From positions 1-64,000 of the forward strand of contig NZ_JNJA01000002.1 in assembly GCF_000702665.1 (NCBI RefSeq): a DNA stretch of 64,000 nucleotides. The letters are read 5' to 3'. The stretch comes from Solidesulfovibrio alcoholivorans DSM 5433. Its GTDB lineage: Bacteria; Desulfobacterota; Desulfovibrionia; Desulfovibrionales; Desulfovibrionaceae. The notes beneath the pieces were generated by a model. The model was not told the DNA's origin. It worked only from the letters and a program-made list of their open reading frames with translations, and did not search any database. The position numbers and the translations under genes are program-made. Within the stretch, counting starts at the first letter, position 1, and each line of letters opens with the position of its first letter. Shown piece after piece: positions 26,175 to 35,892 of this stretch.

Positions 26175-26633
26175 ATGTCCAAAAAGGCCCTGCTTTTTGC
26201 CGCTCTGTTCGTGCTCGTGGTCTTCCGGGGACCGGCCCTGGCCGCTTCCGCCAGCTCGGCCACCTTCGCCCACGCCTGGAACAACTATTCGGAAAAGGAA
26301 AAACGCTCGTTCCTGTTCGGCTTGGCCACGGCCGCACGGGCGATCTGCACGGACCTGACCAGCCTGCAGAAAAATCTCAAGCCTCAGGAAATGGAAAACA
26401 GTTTCCGGGGCTGCTTCAACAACTACGCCGGCATGGAGCCCGATCGCGTGATCGCGGCCATGAACGCCCTGTACGCGGATTCGAAAAACGCCATGATCCC
26501 CATCGACGGCGCCTACCGCATCGCGCTCATGCAGGTGCGCGGGGACAAGGTGGACGACATCATCGTCCAGTCCCGCAAGTACGGGGAAGGTCTCAAGAAG
26601 CAGCTCGAGCAGCAGCACAAGGCCGACCAGTAG
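26175..26633 (+). CDS. Secreted helical hypothetical protein, 152 aa
   Basis: Signal peptide MSKKALLFAALFVLVVFRGPALA, then a mostly helical domain with two cysteines (ARAICTDL and FRGCFNN). AAGGAGAA precedes the ATG. Divergent from the 204-aa secreted protein, so regulation may be shared. No recognised family. Confidence 0.65.
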   Translation: MSKKALLFAALFVLVVFRGPALAASASSATFAHAWNNYSEKEKRSFLFGLATAARAICTDLTSLQKNLKPQEMENSFRGCFNNYAGMEPDRVIAAMNALYADSKNAMIPIDGAYRIALMQVRGDKVDDIIVQSRKYGEGLKKQLEQQHKADQ

Positions 26634-26664
26634 GCTTTTCCGGGGCGCACACCCCGTTTTCCGC

Positions 26665-26694
26665 GGGCCGGGGGAGACCGCCTGCTCCCGGCCC
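26665..26694. terminator. GC-rich hairpin between convergent genes
   Basis: GGGCCGGGGGAG (26665-26676) pairs with CTCCCGGCCC (26685-26694). No T-run is seen, but the position between convergent stops suggests a terminator. Confidence 0.5.
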
Positions 26695-26702
26695 GGCCCT
26701 GC

Positions 26703-29700
26703 CTAGTAGTCCCACTTCCAGTTGACTCCCACGCCCTGCTTGTTGTTCGCGCCCACGCGGCTGTCGATGGTGATGTTGGGGGTGACCTGCACCTCCACGG
26801 ACACGGCCCCGCTTTGCGCGCCCATGCCCTGTTCCACGCCCACGGTCACGCCCTTGACGATTTCCTTGCCGGCCTTGAGCACGGTGGAGGAGATGCCGCC
26901 CTTGCCCGAGACCAGGGTGAGCTGGTCGAGGCCCAGGATGCGGCGCGTGCGGGCCAGGATGCTCGTCGGCGTGCCGCCGGCGTAAAGCGAGGCCGCGGCC
27001 TGGGCCAGCTGGGCCGCCTGGAGCGGCGACAGCGTGGCCGCGCTTTGCCCAAAAAGGATGCGCGAGAGTATCTCGTCGTGGGACAGCGTCGGCTTGGACA
27101 CGAGCGAGATGTTGGGGCTCGTCGCGTCGCCCGTGATGGCCACGCCTGCCGTCACCCCGTCCGAGGAGGTGTTTTCGGCCAGGATGTCGAAGGTCGGGGC
27201 CGGAGGCGTCTCGCCGTGGAAGACGATCTCGCCCTTGCTGATTTCCAGGTTGCTGCCGAAAAGCTCCACCCGGCCCTTTTCCACGTAATACTTACCCACC
27301 ACCCGGGGCGCGGCCGCCGTGCCCGTGACCTTGACCTCGCCGCTCCAGCGCGATTCGAGCCCGAGCCCCCGCACGTAGACGGACTGCCCGAGCGCCACGG
27401 CCAGATCGAGGTCGATGTGGCGCGCGGCCGCGGGTGTTGCGAGCTTTTTCTTTTTTTTCGGTGTGTTGGGATCGTTGATGATGGTGACGGGGATGACCGT
27501 CACCTCGGGAGGCAGGGAGGACGGCAGATTGATGTCCGCCGGGCCCAGCGTGATCTTGCCTGTGGCGCGCATGCGCGACAGGGTGCCGCTGACCTGCGCC
27601 TTGCCGTCGGCCGTGACCGTGGCCAGGTCGAGGCCGGCCACGCGCAGCCGGGTCAGGGCCAGCGCCAGATCCACCGGGCCGTTGACGAGGTCGGACACGC
27701 CGACGGTGCCCGAAAGCGTGAAGCTGCCGCCTTTGCCGTCCTGGCCGGAGCCCTGGCGGATGGTGAGCACGCCGCCGGCCGCGTCGGCGCGCAGGAGCAG
27801 GTTGTGCAGCACGAGTCCGGCGTCGGCGTTTTCGAGTTTCCTGGCGGCAAGGGCCAGGGAACCGGTCAGCGACGGCGCGGCAAGGGTGCCGCCGAGGCTC
27901 AGGTCCGCCGAGAGCCTGCCATCGATGCGGGTATTGGCCTGGGCCAGCAGCACGGCCATCTGGGACAGGTCGCTGTCTGCGGTGATGCGTCCGGAAAGCG
28001 CGGCCCCGGCGGGCACGTCGGCGACGAAGGGGGCGAGCGCGAAGCGGATGGGCACGGCCGCCTCCACGGTCACGGCTTCCTTTTGGCCCGTGGGCGCGAC
28101 GCCGGCCGCCAGGGTCGCCTTGCCGCCGGCGACCGTGGCCTTGGCCCGCATGGAGAGCGAAGACATCCCTTTGCCTTTCTCCGCGGCCAGCGTGACCTTT
28201 TCCAGGCGCGCCTCGGCCGTGCATTCGGGCCGGGACGGGGAGCCGGAAAGCGTGGCCGTCACGGACGCCGTGCCGCCGATGCCCGGCGCGCCGAAAGCTC
28301 CGAGCAGCGGCAGGGGAAAGCCCGTGATCGCGGCCTTGCCCGAAACCCCGCGCGGCCCGAGGCTGCCCGAGGCCTCGATGCGGGCCTTGTCGAAAGCCAG
28401 GGACAGCCCCGAAAGGCTGGTCGTACCCCCGTCGAGGCCGACCACGGCCGGCGCGGCCAGATTGAAACGGCGGCCGTCGAGAGCGCCGGAAAGGGAGGCG
28501 AGCGTCACCTTGCGGCCCTTGCCCGCGGCGGCCATGGAAGCCTTGGCCGCCAGTTGCAGGGCCTTGCCGCCGGCGACGGTCCCTTTGGCGTCCAGGTCGG
28601 CGGCCAGGGTGCGGCCGTCGCCCGAGGCGGCGACGGAGAGGGAGGAAAGGGCGATGCCGCCGGCCGCGATGCCGGAGCCGGCAACGGTCGCCTTGCCGCG
28701 CGGATTTCCCGTGACGTCGCCAAGGCTCGCGGCGACGGTCAGGCGGCCGGCCGAAAGTCCCGGCAGGGCGAGGTTGGTCGCGGCGATGTCTGCCGTCAGG
28801 CCCTGTCCGTCGCGGGCGGCGTCGGCGGCGACGTACAGCCGTAGCGCCCCGGCCAGGCGTTGGCCCGTGAAGCGGCCAAGTCCGGCCAGGTTGGCGGCGT
28901 TGCCCGAGAGCTTGCCGGTGACACGTCCGGTTGCAAGCGCCACGGCGGCCTCGCCGGAAAAGGAGGCGTCCGGCGCGCCAAGGCGCAGGTTTTGGATGCG
29001 CAGCCGGTCGCCGGCCAGGGCGAAATCCGTCTCGATTTTTGCTGTCTCGCCTTCGCGCCGGGCGGCCAGGGCGAGCTTGCCCGCGGCATTGCCGGCCACG
29101 TCGTCGGCCGTGACGTCGAGGTTGACGCCGGCCAGGGCCAGCTCCCCGGCAAGGAGCTTGTCCAGGGTCGCCTTGACCGCCACATGCGGCGAGGCGGCCT
29201 TGCCCGAGGCCGTAATATCGCAGGAAAGGGCCCCGGCGACGCGCTGGCCCAGGGCGTGCTCCAGCACGGACAGGTCCGGGGCTGCGAGCGTCAGCTTGGC
29301 CGCGACGGTGCCGGCGGTCTCGAAGCTGCCGGAACCGGTCAGGCGTACGGCTTTGCCGTCGAGGTCCAGATCACGGAGTTTCGCGCCGTTTCCCGAAAAT
29401 TCGAGTGCGGTGGACAGGCGCGGCACGGGGCCGAGCAGGGCGGCCAGGGCGGCGCTCGCGGCGTCGTCACCGGGCGCGGCCGGGCCGGCGAGGCGGGAAA
29501 ATTCCGCCGCGAGCGTGGCCTTGCCCGCGCCGTCGGTGTCGGCCGCGACCGAGGCCTTGAGGGAAAGGCCGCCGGAAAGGCGCAGGCCGGCCAGGGACGC
29601 CGCGCCGGCGAGGTCGGCCACGGTCAGCGACGCGTCGCCCGTGGCGCGCCCCTGCGCGAACCGGGCGTCGGTCAGGCGCAGCTCGCCGCCCTGGCCGGTG

Positions 29701-31157
29701 AGCGAAACCGATTTCGCGGCAAGGTCGCCCTTGGCGTCCATGCCCGCGTCCACGGCCAGACGCAGGGACTGTCCGAGCAGCGTCGCGCCTTCGGGGCCGG
29801 TGAGGCCCGCAAGGTCGCCCGTAACCGTGACCTTCGCGCCGGGAAAGGCGTCCGCGGCAGGGCCGGCGAGGGCGGCTTCGGCGCGGATGTCCCCGGATTC
29901 CATGCGCAGGGGGCCGGCGGCGAAGCGCGCGGCGCGCACGGTCGCCGTCACCGCCGGCTGCGCGATGCTGCCCGAGGCCTTGACCGTGACCGTGGCGGTT
30001 CCGGCCAGGAACGGGTCGAGTACGGCGGCGTCGGGCACGTTCGCCGTGATCGTCGCGGCGATGTCCTTGCCGTCCGGGGGCAGGTGCGCCGTGGCGGCGA
30101 GCGTGCCGGCCGCGGCGGCGACGTCCGCGCGGTCGAGGAAGAATTCCCCGGACAGGATGCCGAAGCGGCCGGCCAGGCGGCAGTCGGGCCGCTCCCCGAC
30201 GATGCCGGCCACGGCATCCGGCAAAAGTCCCGGCGGCGGTGAAAAAGCGGCGTCCAGGGAAAAGGAGCCCATGGCGGCCGCAGCGAGCGGCACGGCCAGG
30301 CCGAGGTCGGCGTGCAGGAATTCCTTTTGCTGAAGCGTAGCGGAAAGGCGTCCCTTCCAGCCGGAAAGCGGGCCGTCGCCGGCGAGGCCGACGGCGAGCG
30401 CGCCGCCGTCCGGCCCGGCCAGGGCGCTTGAAAGAAGCCCGCCGGGGGCGTCGTTTACGGAAATCTTGGCCGAGAGCTTCCAGTCGGCGTAGTCCAGCGC
30501 GCCGCCGGCGCGCAGGGCAAGCGGCTTGTCGCCGTCCAGGCGCGTGGCTTCGAGCGCCAGGGCCACCACGCCCTTGCCGGACTCGGCCAGCCTGCCCGCC
30601 ACGGCAATGACCGCGTCCTGGCCGGCCACGGGCGCGTCCAGGATGATGCGGTTGACGGCGAGGCGGTCCACCAGGATGGCCGGCAGGCGCGGAAAATGCG
30701 GCGGCCATTCCATGGGCGGGGCGGGTTCGGTCGCGGGCGGTACGTCCGGCGCGCGGCGCAGGCGCACCACGTCGGCCGAGACTTCGTTTATGAGCACGCG
30801 GCCGCGCACGAGCGCCGTCGGCGACCAGGAAAAGCGGGCGTCGCTGACCACGAGCCAGATGCCGTCCTTGTCGGCCAGGGCGAAACGCCCCACGCGCAGG
30901 GAAACGGGCAGGACGCCGGAGACGTCGCGGATGGTCGCGGTCATGCCCGAGGCGGCGTGGATGGCCGACTCGGCCAGACCGGCCGCCGCGCGAAGCCCTG
31001 CCGGGGTGAGCAGCGCCGCCCACGCGAGCAAAAGCAGGGCGAAAAGCCCGCCGCAGCAGATCACGACGGTGCGCGGGAAGGAACGCCGCCGGGGACGCGG
31101 GTGCTTTGGCGGCGGGGCCTTAGAAGGACTGTCCGATGCTGAAGTAGAATTGGGCAA
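26703..31157 (-). CDS. tamB: TamB, translocation and assembly module inner-membrane subunit
   Basis: 1484 aa, typical for TamB/DUF490. N-terminal basic stretch then one membrane anchor (VVICCGGLFALLLLAWAALL), a long beta-rich body of repeating amphipathic strands, and a conserved C-terminal DUF490 domain ending VGVNWKWDY. The shape is a long taco-like groove bridging the membranes, now linked to phospholipid transport and outer-membrane protein assembly. The start is a TTG at 31155-31157 that overlaps the end of tamA by 38 bases; no nearby ATG fits the anchor, so the true start is less certain. It follows tamA in the same operon. Confidence 0.9.
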   Translation of the reverse strand: MPNSTSASDSPSKAPPPKHPRPRRRSFPRTVVICCGGLFALLLLAWAALLTPAGLRAAAGLAESAIHAASGMTATIRDVSGVLPVSLRVGRFALADKDGIWLVVSDARFSWSPTALVRGRVLINEVSADVVRLRRAPDVPPATEPAPPMEWPPHFPRLPAILVDRLAVNRIILDAPVAGQDAVIAVAGRLAESGKGVVALALEATRLDGDKPLALRAGGALDYADWKLSAKISVNDAPGGLLSSALAGPDGGALAVGLAGDGPLSGWKGRLSATLQQKEFLHADLGLAVPLAAAAMGSFSLDAAFSPPPGLLPDAVAGIVGERPDCRLAGRFGILSGEFFLDRADVAAAAGTLAATAHLPPDGKDIAATITANVPDAAVLDPFLAGTATVTVKASGSIAQPAVTATVRAARFAAGPLRMESGDIRAEAALAGPAADAFPGAKVTVTGDLAGLTGPEGATLLGQSLRLAVDAGMDAKGDLAAKSVSLTGQGGELRLTDARFAQGRATGDASLTVADLAGAASLAGLRLSGGLSLKASVAADTDGAGKATLAAEFSRLAGPAAPGDDAASAALAALLGPVPRLSTALEFSGNGAKLRDLDLDGKAVRLTGSGSFETAGTVAAKLTLAAPDLSVLEHALGQRVAGALSCDITASGKAASPHVAVKATLDKLLAGELALAGVNLDVTADDVAGNAAGKLALAARREGETAKIETDFALAGDRLRIQNLRLGAPDASFSGEAAVALATGRVTGKLSGNAANLAGLGRFTGQRLAGALRLYVAADAARDGQGLTADIAATNLALPGLSAGRLTVAASLGDVTGNPRGKATVAGSGIAAGGIALSSLSVAASGDGRTLAADLDAKGTVAGGKALQLAAKASMAAAGKGRKVTLASLSGALDGRRFNLAAPAVVGLDGGTTSLSGLSLAFDKARIEASGSLGPRGVSGKAAITGFPLPLLGAFGAPGIGGTASVTATLSGSPSRPECTAEARLEKVTLAAEKGKGMSSLSMRAKATVAGGKATLAAGVAPTGQKEAVTVEAAVPIRFALAPFVADVPAGAALSGRITADSDLSQMAVLLAQANTRIDGRLSADLSLGGTLAAPSLTGSLALAARKLENADAGLVLHNLLLRADAAGGVLTIRQGSGQDGKGGSFTLSGTVGVSDLVNGPVDLALALTRLRVAGLDLATVTADGKAQVSGTLSRMRATGKITLGPADINLPSSLPPEVTVIPVTIINDPNTPKKKKKLATPAAARHIDLDLAVALGQSVYVRGLGLESRWSGEVKVTGTAAAPRVVGKYYVEKGRVELFGSNLEISKGEIVFHGETPPAPTFDILAENTSSDGVTAGVAITGDATSPNISLVSKPTLSHDEILSRILFGQSAATLSPLQAAQLAQAAASLYAGGTPTSILARTRRILGLDQLTLVSGKGGISSTVLKAGKEIVKGVTVGVEQGMGAQSGAVSVEVQVTPNITIDSRVGANNKQGVGVNWKWDY

Positions 31158-32928
31158 TGTCGTCGATGTCCTTGCGCGGGGTCACGGGCGTGGCCACATC
31201 CAGGCGCACCGGGCCCACGGGCGTGTACACGCGCACGCCGAGCCCCGCGCCGAGCAGCAAAGGCTGGTTGTAGGGCGGCAGGGGGTTTTCGAAAGCCGAT
31301 CCGCCGTCGAGGAACGGCACCACGCCGATGAGTTCGGTGATGCGCAGGCGCAGTTCCGAGGAAAAGGTCAGTACCGAGCCGCCGCCGATGGGGGTGTTGC
31401 CCCGCAGCGGGCCCACGGTCTGGTAGGGGTAGCCGCGGATGGAGCCCGCGCCGCCGGCATAGAAGCGCAGGTCCGGGGACACGTCGTCGCGGTCGGCCCC
31501 GATATTGGCCGCGCCGGTCACGCGGGTGGCCAGGACGAGGCCGGGCTTGTCGATGAGCTTGAAGTAGTTGGCCACGGAGAATTCCGGGCGCAGGAAATTG
31601 GGGCCGCCGGCCAGGGTGCCCCAATAGGGGGCCATGGAGAGGCTGCCGAGCACGCCCTTTTGCGGGTCGAGCACGTCGCTTCGGCTGTCGTAGCCGGCTT
31701 CGAAGGGCACGAACACGAAGCCGTAGCGTTTGTCGTCCTCCCAGGGCCGCGACTGGTCCTTTTCGATGCGCGAGGCGCGGTAGCCCAGGCCCGCCGCGGC
31801 GGAAAAGGATTCCGTGAACTGGCGGCGCACCGAGCCCGTGGCCTGGACGTTCTGGCCCGCGTAGGCCTTCTTGTTCTCGTTGGCGGTCTTGAAGTTGGCC
31901 TTGAAGAGTTCCTTGGGCGTGATGAAATCCGGCTTTTCGAAGGAGGCTTGGCCGACCTGTTCAATGGAGGAGGCGCTGGCGGACACGGAAAGTTTCTCGC
32001 CGCCGCCGAAAAGGTTGCGGTGCTCCCAGCCCAGGTTGGCGCCCGGTCCTTCGTCGGTGCGGTAATCCACGCCGCCCTTGACCGTGCGGTGCTTGCGTTC
32101 GGTCACGGTGACGACGATGGGCACGCGTCCGTCCGGCGCGGGTTCGGGAGCGGGGTCGGCCTGGACCATGGCGAAGAGGTCCAGGGAGACGAGCTTCTTG
32201 CGGTATTTCTCCACCAGGGTGACGTCGTAGGGCGCGCCTTCGGTCCAGGGCGCAAGCCCGGCGAGGTAGTTTTCCTTGACCGAGGCCAGCCCGGAAAAGC
32301 GCGGCGGCCCGAAGGTCGCCTTGGCCCCGGCGTCCACGTCCCAGGCCACGGTCACGGCATGGCTGTCGAAGTCGGCCGTGACCTTGCGGTCCGTGACCTT
32401 GGCGTAGGGGTGGCCCTGGCGGCGCAGGATGTCCGGGATCTTGGCCTCGGCGTCCACCACGGCCTTGGCGGAAAACGGCGAGGGCACGGTCAGGCCCAGG
32501 GCTTCGGGCGTGGGCAGGCCGGCGTCCCGGGGGTTGAGCTTGACCCGGCGCAGCTCAAAACGCGGCCCGGGATCGATGGCGTAGGTCAGCACGGCGGGCG
32601 TGGCCGACTGGTCCACGGAAACGGCGATGGTGGCCGCGAAATGGCCGTCGGACTGGAAGACCTTGGTGAAGGCGGCCTTGTCTTCCTCGGCGCGGCGCTC
32701 GAGCAGCAGGATCGAATCCGGCGGTGATTGGATGAGGGTTTCAGCCTTGGAAACCTGCTTGAGCAGTTCCAGGGTCTCGGGGGGGACGTCGCCGCTGTAG
32801 CGCACCACGTAGGAAAGCCCCGCCGGCGTCTGGGACGCGGCGGTGCGGGTCGCGGCGCGACACGGACCCGGCCAGGCCAGGACGAGCGTCACGATTGCGA
32901 CGAGCACGGCGCGGACAAGCATTTGCAT
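31120..32928 (-). CDS. tamA: TamA, BamA-family outer-membrane protein
   Basis: 602 aa from MQMLVRAVLVAIVTLVLAWPG (signal peptide to about residue 23). An N-terminal POTRA-containing half (to about 270; YAIDPGPRFELRRVKLNP, AEAKIPDILRRQGHPYAKVTDR) is followed by a 16-strand barrel with the family's end block ARVYT-like VRVYTPVGPVRLDVATPV and FYFSIGQSF. The C-terminal Phe is the recognition residue for the BAM machinery. The earlier in-frame ATG at 32964 is an alternative start that gives a longer basic N-region. Works with TamB. Confidence 0.9.
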   Translation of the reverse strand: MQMLVRAVLVAIVTLVLAWPGPCRAATRTAASQTPAGLSYVVRYSGDVPPETLELLKQVSKAETLIQSPPDSILLLERRAEEDKAAFTKVFQSDGHFAATIAVSVDQSATPAVLTYAIDPGPRFELRRVKLNPRDAGLPTPEALGLTVPSPFSAKAVVDAEAKIPDILRRQGHPYAKVTDRKVTADFDSHAVTVAWDVDAGAKATFGPPRFSGLASVKENYLAGLAPWTEGAPYDVTLVEKYRKKLVSLDLFAMVQADPAPEPAPDGRVPIVVTVTERKHRTVKGGVDYRTDEGPGANLGWEHRNLFGGGEKLSVSASASSIEQVGQASFEKPDFITPKELFKANFKTANENKKAYAGQNVQATGSVRRQFTESFSAAAGLGYRASRIEKDQSRPWEDDKRYGFVFVPFEAGYDSRSDVLDPQKGVLGSLSMAPYWGTLAGGPNFLRPEFSVANYFKLIDKPGLVLATRVTGAANIGADRDDVSPDLRFYAGGAGSIRGYPYQTVGPLRGNTPIGGGSVLTFSSELRLRITELIGVVPFLDGGSAFENPLPPYNQPLLLGAGLGVRVYTPVGPVRLDVATPVTPRKDIDDIAQFYFSIGQSF

Positions 32929-33023
32929 GGGAAAGCCAACACGACGTTTCCGCAAAGGAAACATCCTCCCCTGAAAACACTGCCTAGCACGATGCACGGC
33001 GGCCAAGCAACCGGTTCGATGGC

Positions 33024-35696
33024 TCATGCGCGCCTGTAAAGCATCTTTTCCGCTTCCATGACGCAAAATCCGGCCACGGCCGCGCCTGCGACGCGCAACC
33101 AGGACGCCGCGCCGATGGCGGCCGCGTCGAACACGTCGCGAAGCGGCGGGGCGTAGGTGAAGGCCAGTTGCAGCAGCATCGCCCCGGCCATGCCCCACAG
33201 CACGTAGGGGTTGCCGGCAAGGGGCAGCGAGAGGGCCGGGCGCGAAAGCGACCGGCAGGACAGGAGGTACGCCGCGCCCATGGCCACGAACACGTTGACG
33301 GCCACGGTGCGGGCCTGCGCCTCGCTGCCGCCCGCGGCCAGCTCCCAGTCGTAAAGGCCGAAGGAGGCCGTAAGCAGCAGCAGGCCCATGAGCGCCACCC
33401 GGCGCGCCAGGGCCCAGCCCAGGATGGGCCGGCGGGGATCGCGGGGCGGGCGCTCCATGATGCCCGGTTCGCGCGGCTCGAAGGCGAGCATGAGCCCGAG
33501 GCTTCCCGCCGTGGTCATGTTGATCCAGAGGATCTGTCCGGGCGTCATGGGCAGGGGCAGCCCGAAAAGCACGGCGCAAAGGACAACGAGCCCCTCGCCG
33601 AGGTTGGTCGGCAGCGTCCAGACCAGGAACTTGACCAGGTTGTCGAACACGCCGCGCCCTTCCTCCACGGCGGCGGCGATGGTGGCGAAGTTGTCGTCGG
33701 CCAGCACCATGTCCGCGGCTTCCTTGGCCGCTTCGGTCCCGCCCCGGCCCATGGCCACGCCGATGTCGGCCTGCTTGAGGGCCGGAGCGTCGTTGACGCC
33801 GTCGCCGGTCATGGCCACGACATGCCCGATCGATTGCAGCGCCCGCACCAGGCGCAGCTTCTGTTCGGGCGCGACCCGGGCGAACACCTGCGTGCGCGCG
33901 GCGAGCCCGGGCAGGTCGGCCTCGGGCGCGGCGTCGATATCGGCCCCGGTTGCGGCCGCAACCGGCGCGCCGGCCTCGCCGAGGCCCAGCTGCGCCGCGA
34001 TGGCCGCGGCCGTGGCCTTGTGGTCGCCGGTGATCATCTTGACCATGACCCCGGCGCGGCGACAGGCGGCGACGGCGGGGACGGCCTCCGGGCGCGGCGG
34101 GTCGAGCAGGGCAGCAAGTCCCAGGAAGGCGAGCCCCCCGTCCCGCGTGGCGTCCCCGATGGCCGCCTCCCCCGGGGGCAGCTCCCGCCGGGCCACGGCC
34201 AGGATGCGCAGGCCCCGGCTCGCCATGGCCTCGGCGACGCGGCGCACGTCCGGGGCAAAGGCCGGTTCCCGGCCGTTTTCCCCGCAGCGGGCGAGCACGG
34301 CCTCGGTCGCGCCCTTGACGTACAGCACGCGTCCCGCGCCGTCCGGCCGCGCATGGAGCGTGGTCATGTACATGCGCGCGGAATCGAAGGGTTCTTCGGC
34401 CAGACGCGGATGGGTCGCGCGCGTTCGTTCTGGGTCGATGCCGGCGGCTGTCGCGGCCGCGAGCAGCGCGGCCTCGGTGGGATCGCCGGTAAACCCGTCC
34501 GCCGTATCGGTGAGGACCGCGTCGTTGCAAAGCGCCGCGGCGGCGAGGAGCGCCTTGAGGCCCTCTCTTGCCGGGGCGTCCCCGGGCGTCCCGGCGTGCG
34601 GCGCGAACGCCCCGTCCGTGAGCCGCCAGAGCGTCCCCCCCGCCAGGGCTTCTGTTGCGGTCATGCGGTTGATGGTCAAGGTGCCGGTCTTGTCCGAGCA
34701 CACGACCGTGGTCGAACCCAGGGTTTCCACGGCGGGCAGGTGGCGGATGACGGCCTTGCGCGCGGCCATGCGCGAGACGCCGATGGCCAGGATGACGGTG
34801 ACGGCCGCGGGCAGGCCCTCGGGGATGGCCCCCACGGCCAGGGCCACGGCGGCCATGAACATGGCCTGGGGCGGCTCGCCGCGCCAGACGCCGACCGCAA
34901 AACAGACCCCGGCCAGGGCCAGGATGGCCACGAGGAGCACGGTGGAAAAGCGCGCGATGGCCCGGGTCAGCGGCGTGGCCAGGGCATCGGCCCCGGCGGT
35001 CAGGTCGGCGATGCGCCCGATTTCGGCGTCGTGCCCCGTGGCGACGATGACGCCGGTCCCCGCGCCGTGGGCCACGGCCGTGGCGGCGAAGGCGAGGCAC
35101 GCGCGCTCGGCCAGGGGCGCGTTTGCGGCCACGGGCTCCGTGAACTTGTCCACGGGCACGGATTCGCCGGTCAGGGCCGATTCGTCGATGCGCAGGGACT
35201 TCGCGGCAAGAAGGCGCATGTCCGCCGGGACCCGGTCGCCGGCGCGCAGGCGTACGATGTCGCCGGGCACGAGTTCCGCGGCCGGGATGACGGCGAACGC
35301 GCCCTCGCGCAGCGCCTCGGCTGTGGCGACCATGGTCCGTGACAGCGCGGCCAGGGCCGTGACGGCCTTGGCTTCCTGGAAATAGCCGAGCGCCGCGTTG
35401 ACCGCGACCACGGCGCAGATGACCCCGCCATCCAGGATGTGGCCGAGGAAAAACGACGCCGTGGCCGCGGCCAAAAGGAGCAGCACCAGAGGCTGGAGGA
35501 ACTGCCCGGCCAGGCGGCGCAGGGGACCGGGGCCATCGGCGACGTGCAGGGCGTTGTCGCCGAAGCGGAGGCGGCGCGCCGCGACCGTGTCGCGGTCGAG
35601 GCCTTGTTCGGGATCGACGCCCAGGGCGGCGAGGACGGCGGCGGCGGGCAGGGCATGGGGTTCGGACACGGCGGACAGGGGAGGCGAAGCGGGCAT
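33024..35696 (-). CDS. P2-type cation-transporting ATPase
   Basis: 890 aa. Actuator loop DESALTGES, membrane-4 motif IPEGLPAAVTVILAIGV, phosphorylation site CSDKTGTLT (Asp), and hinge TGDGVNDAPALKQADIGVAMG are all intact. The PEGLPA motif is that of the Ca2+-ATPase/P2 group rather than heavy-metal P1B pumps, and there is no CxxC metal domain. Ten membrane segments are consistent with length. Substrate most likely Ca2+, Mg2+ or Mn2+; cannot be decided from sequence alone. Monocistronic on the minus strand. Confidence 0.9.
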   Translation of the reverse strand: MPASPPLSAVSEPHALPAAAVLAALGVDPEQGLDRDTVAARRLRFGDNALHVADGPGPLRRLAGQFLQPLVLLLLAAATASFFLGHILDGGVICAVVAVNAALGYFQEAKAVTALAALSRTMVATAEALREGAFAVIPAAELVPGDIVRLRAGDRVPADMRLLAAKSLRIDESALTGESVPVDKFTEPVAANAPLAERACLAFAATAVAHGAGTGVIVATGHDAEIGRIADLTAGADALATPLTRAIARFSTVLLVAILALAGVCFAVGVWRGEPPQAMFMAAVALAVGAIPEGLPAAVTVILAIGVSRMAARKAVIRHLPAVETLGSTTVVCSDKTGTLTINRMTATEALAGGTLWRLTDGAFAPHAGTPGDAPAREGLKALLAAAALCNDAVLTDTADGFTGDPTEAALLAAATAAGIDPERTRATHPRLAEEPFDSARMYMTTLHARPDGAGRVLYVKGATEAVLARCGENGREPAFAPDVRRVAEAMASRGLRILAVARRELPPGEAAIGDATRDGGLAFLGLAALLDPPRPEAVPAVAACRRAGVMVKMITGDHKATAAAIAAQLGLGEAGAPVAAATGADIDAAPEADLPGLAARTQVFARVAPEQKLRLVRALQSIGHVVAMTGDGVNDAPALKQADIGVAMGRGGTEAAKEAADMVLADDNFATIAAAVEEGRGVFDNLVKFLVWTLPTNLGEGLVVLCAVLFGLPLPMTPGQILWINMTTAGSLGLMLAFEPREPGIMERPPRDPRRPILGWALARRVALMGLLLLTASFGLYDWELAAGGSEAQARTVAVNVFVAMGAAYLLSCRSLSRPALSLPLAGNPYVLWGMAGAMLLQLAFTYAPPLRDVFDAAAIGAASWLRVAGAAVAGFCVMEAEKMLYRRA

Positions 35697-35800
35697 GCGG
35701 GACCTTTCCGGTTACAGGGGCGGCGACAAACCGGGAGCGTTATTCTATTGTATTCCAGGTTCGCCGTTGGAATTCAAGTCCCGCAGGTCCGCAGCGCGGC

Positions 35801-35830
35801 TTGACCCCCGGGGAACCGTTGTCCTACTAT
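35801..35830 (+). promoter_or_regulatory. Sigma-70-type promoter upstream of the HD-GYP operon
   Basis: TTGACC (35801-35806), 18-base spacer, TACTAT (35825-35830). It lies 63 bases ahead of the TTG start of the receiver-HD-GYP gene. Confidence 0.55.
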
Positions 35831-35892
35831 CGTAGAGCGAAGGGGCGCGAAGCCCATTTTTAGTAGATAACCCTGCCAAAGGCTGGTGGAAG

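Noticed and set aside
27415..30333. 972-aa plus-strand open frame opposite tamB
   Set aside because: Ser/Arg/Pro/Ala-rich shadow with no start signal; the minus strand carries a complete TamB.
33168..35342. 724-aa plus-strand frame opposite the P-type ATPase
   Set aside because: No recognisable domain; all diagnostic P-type ATPase motifs are on the minus strand.
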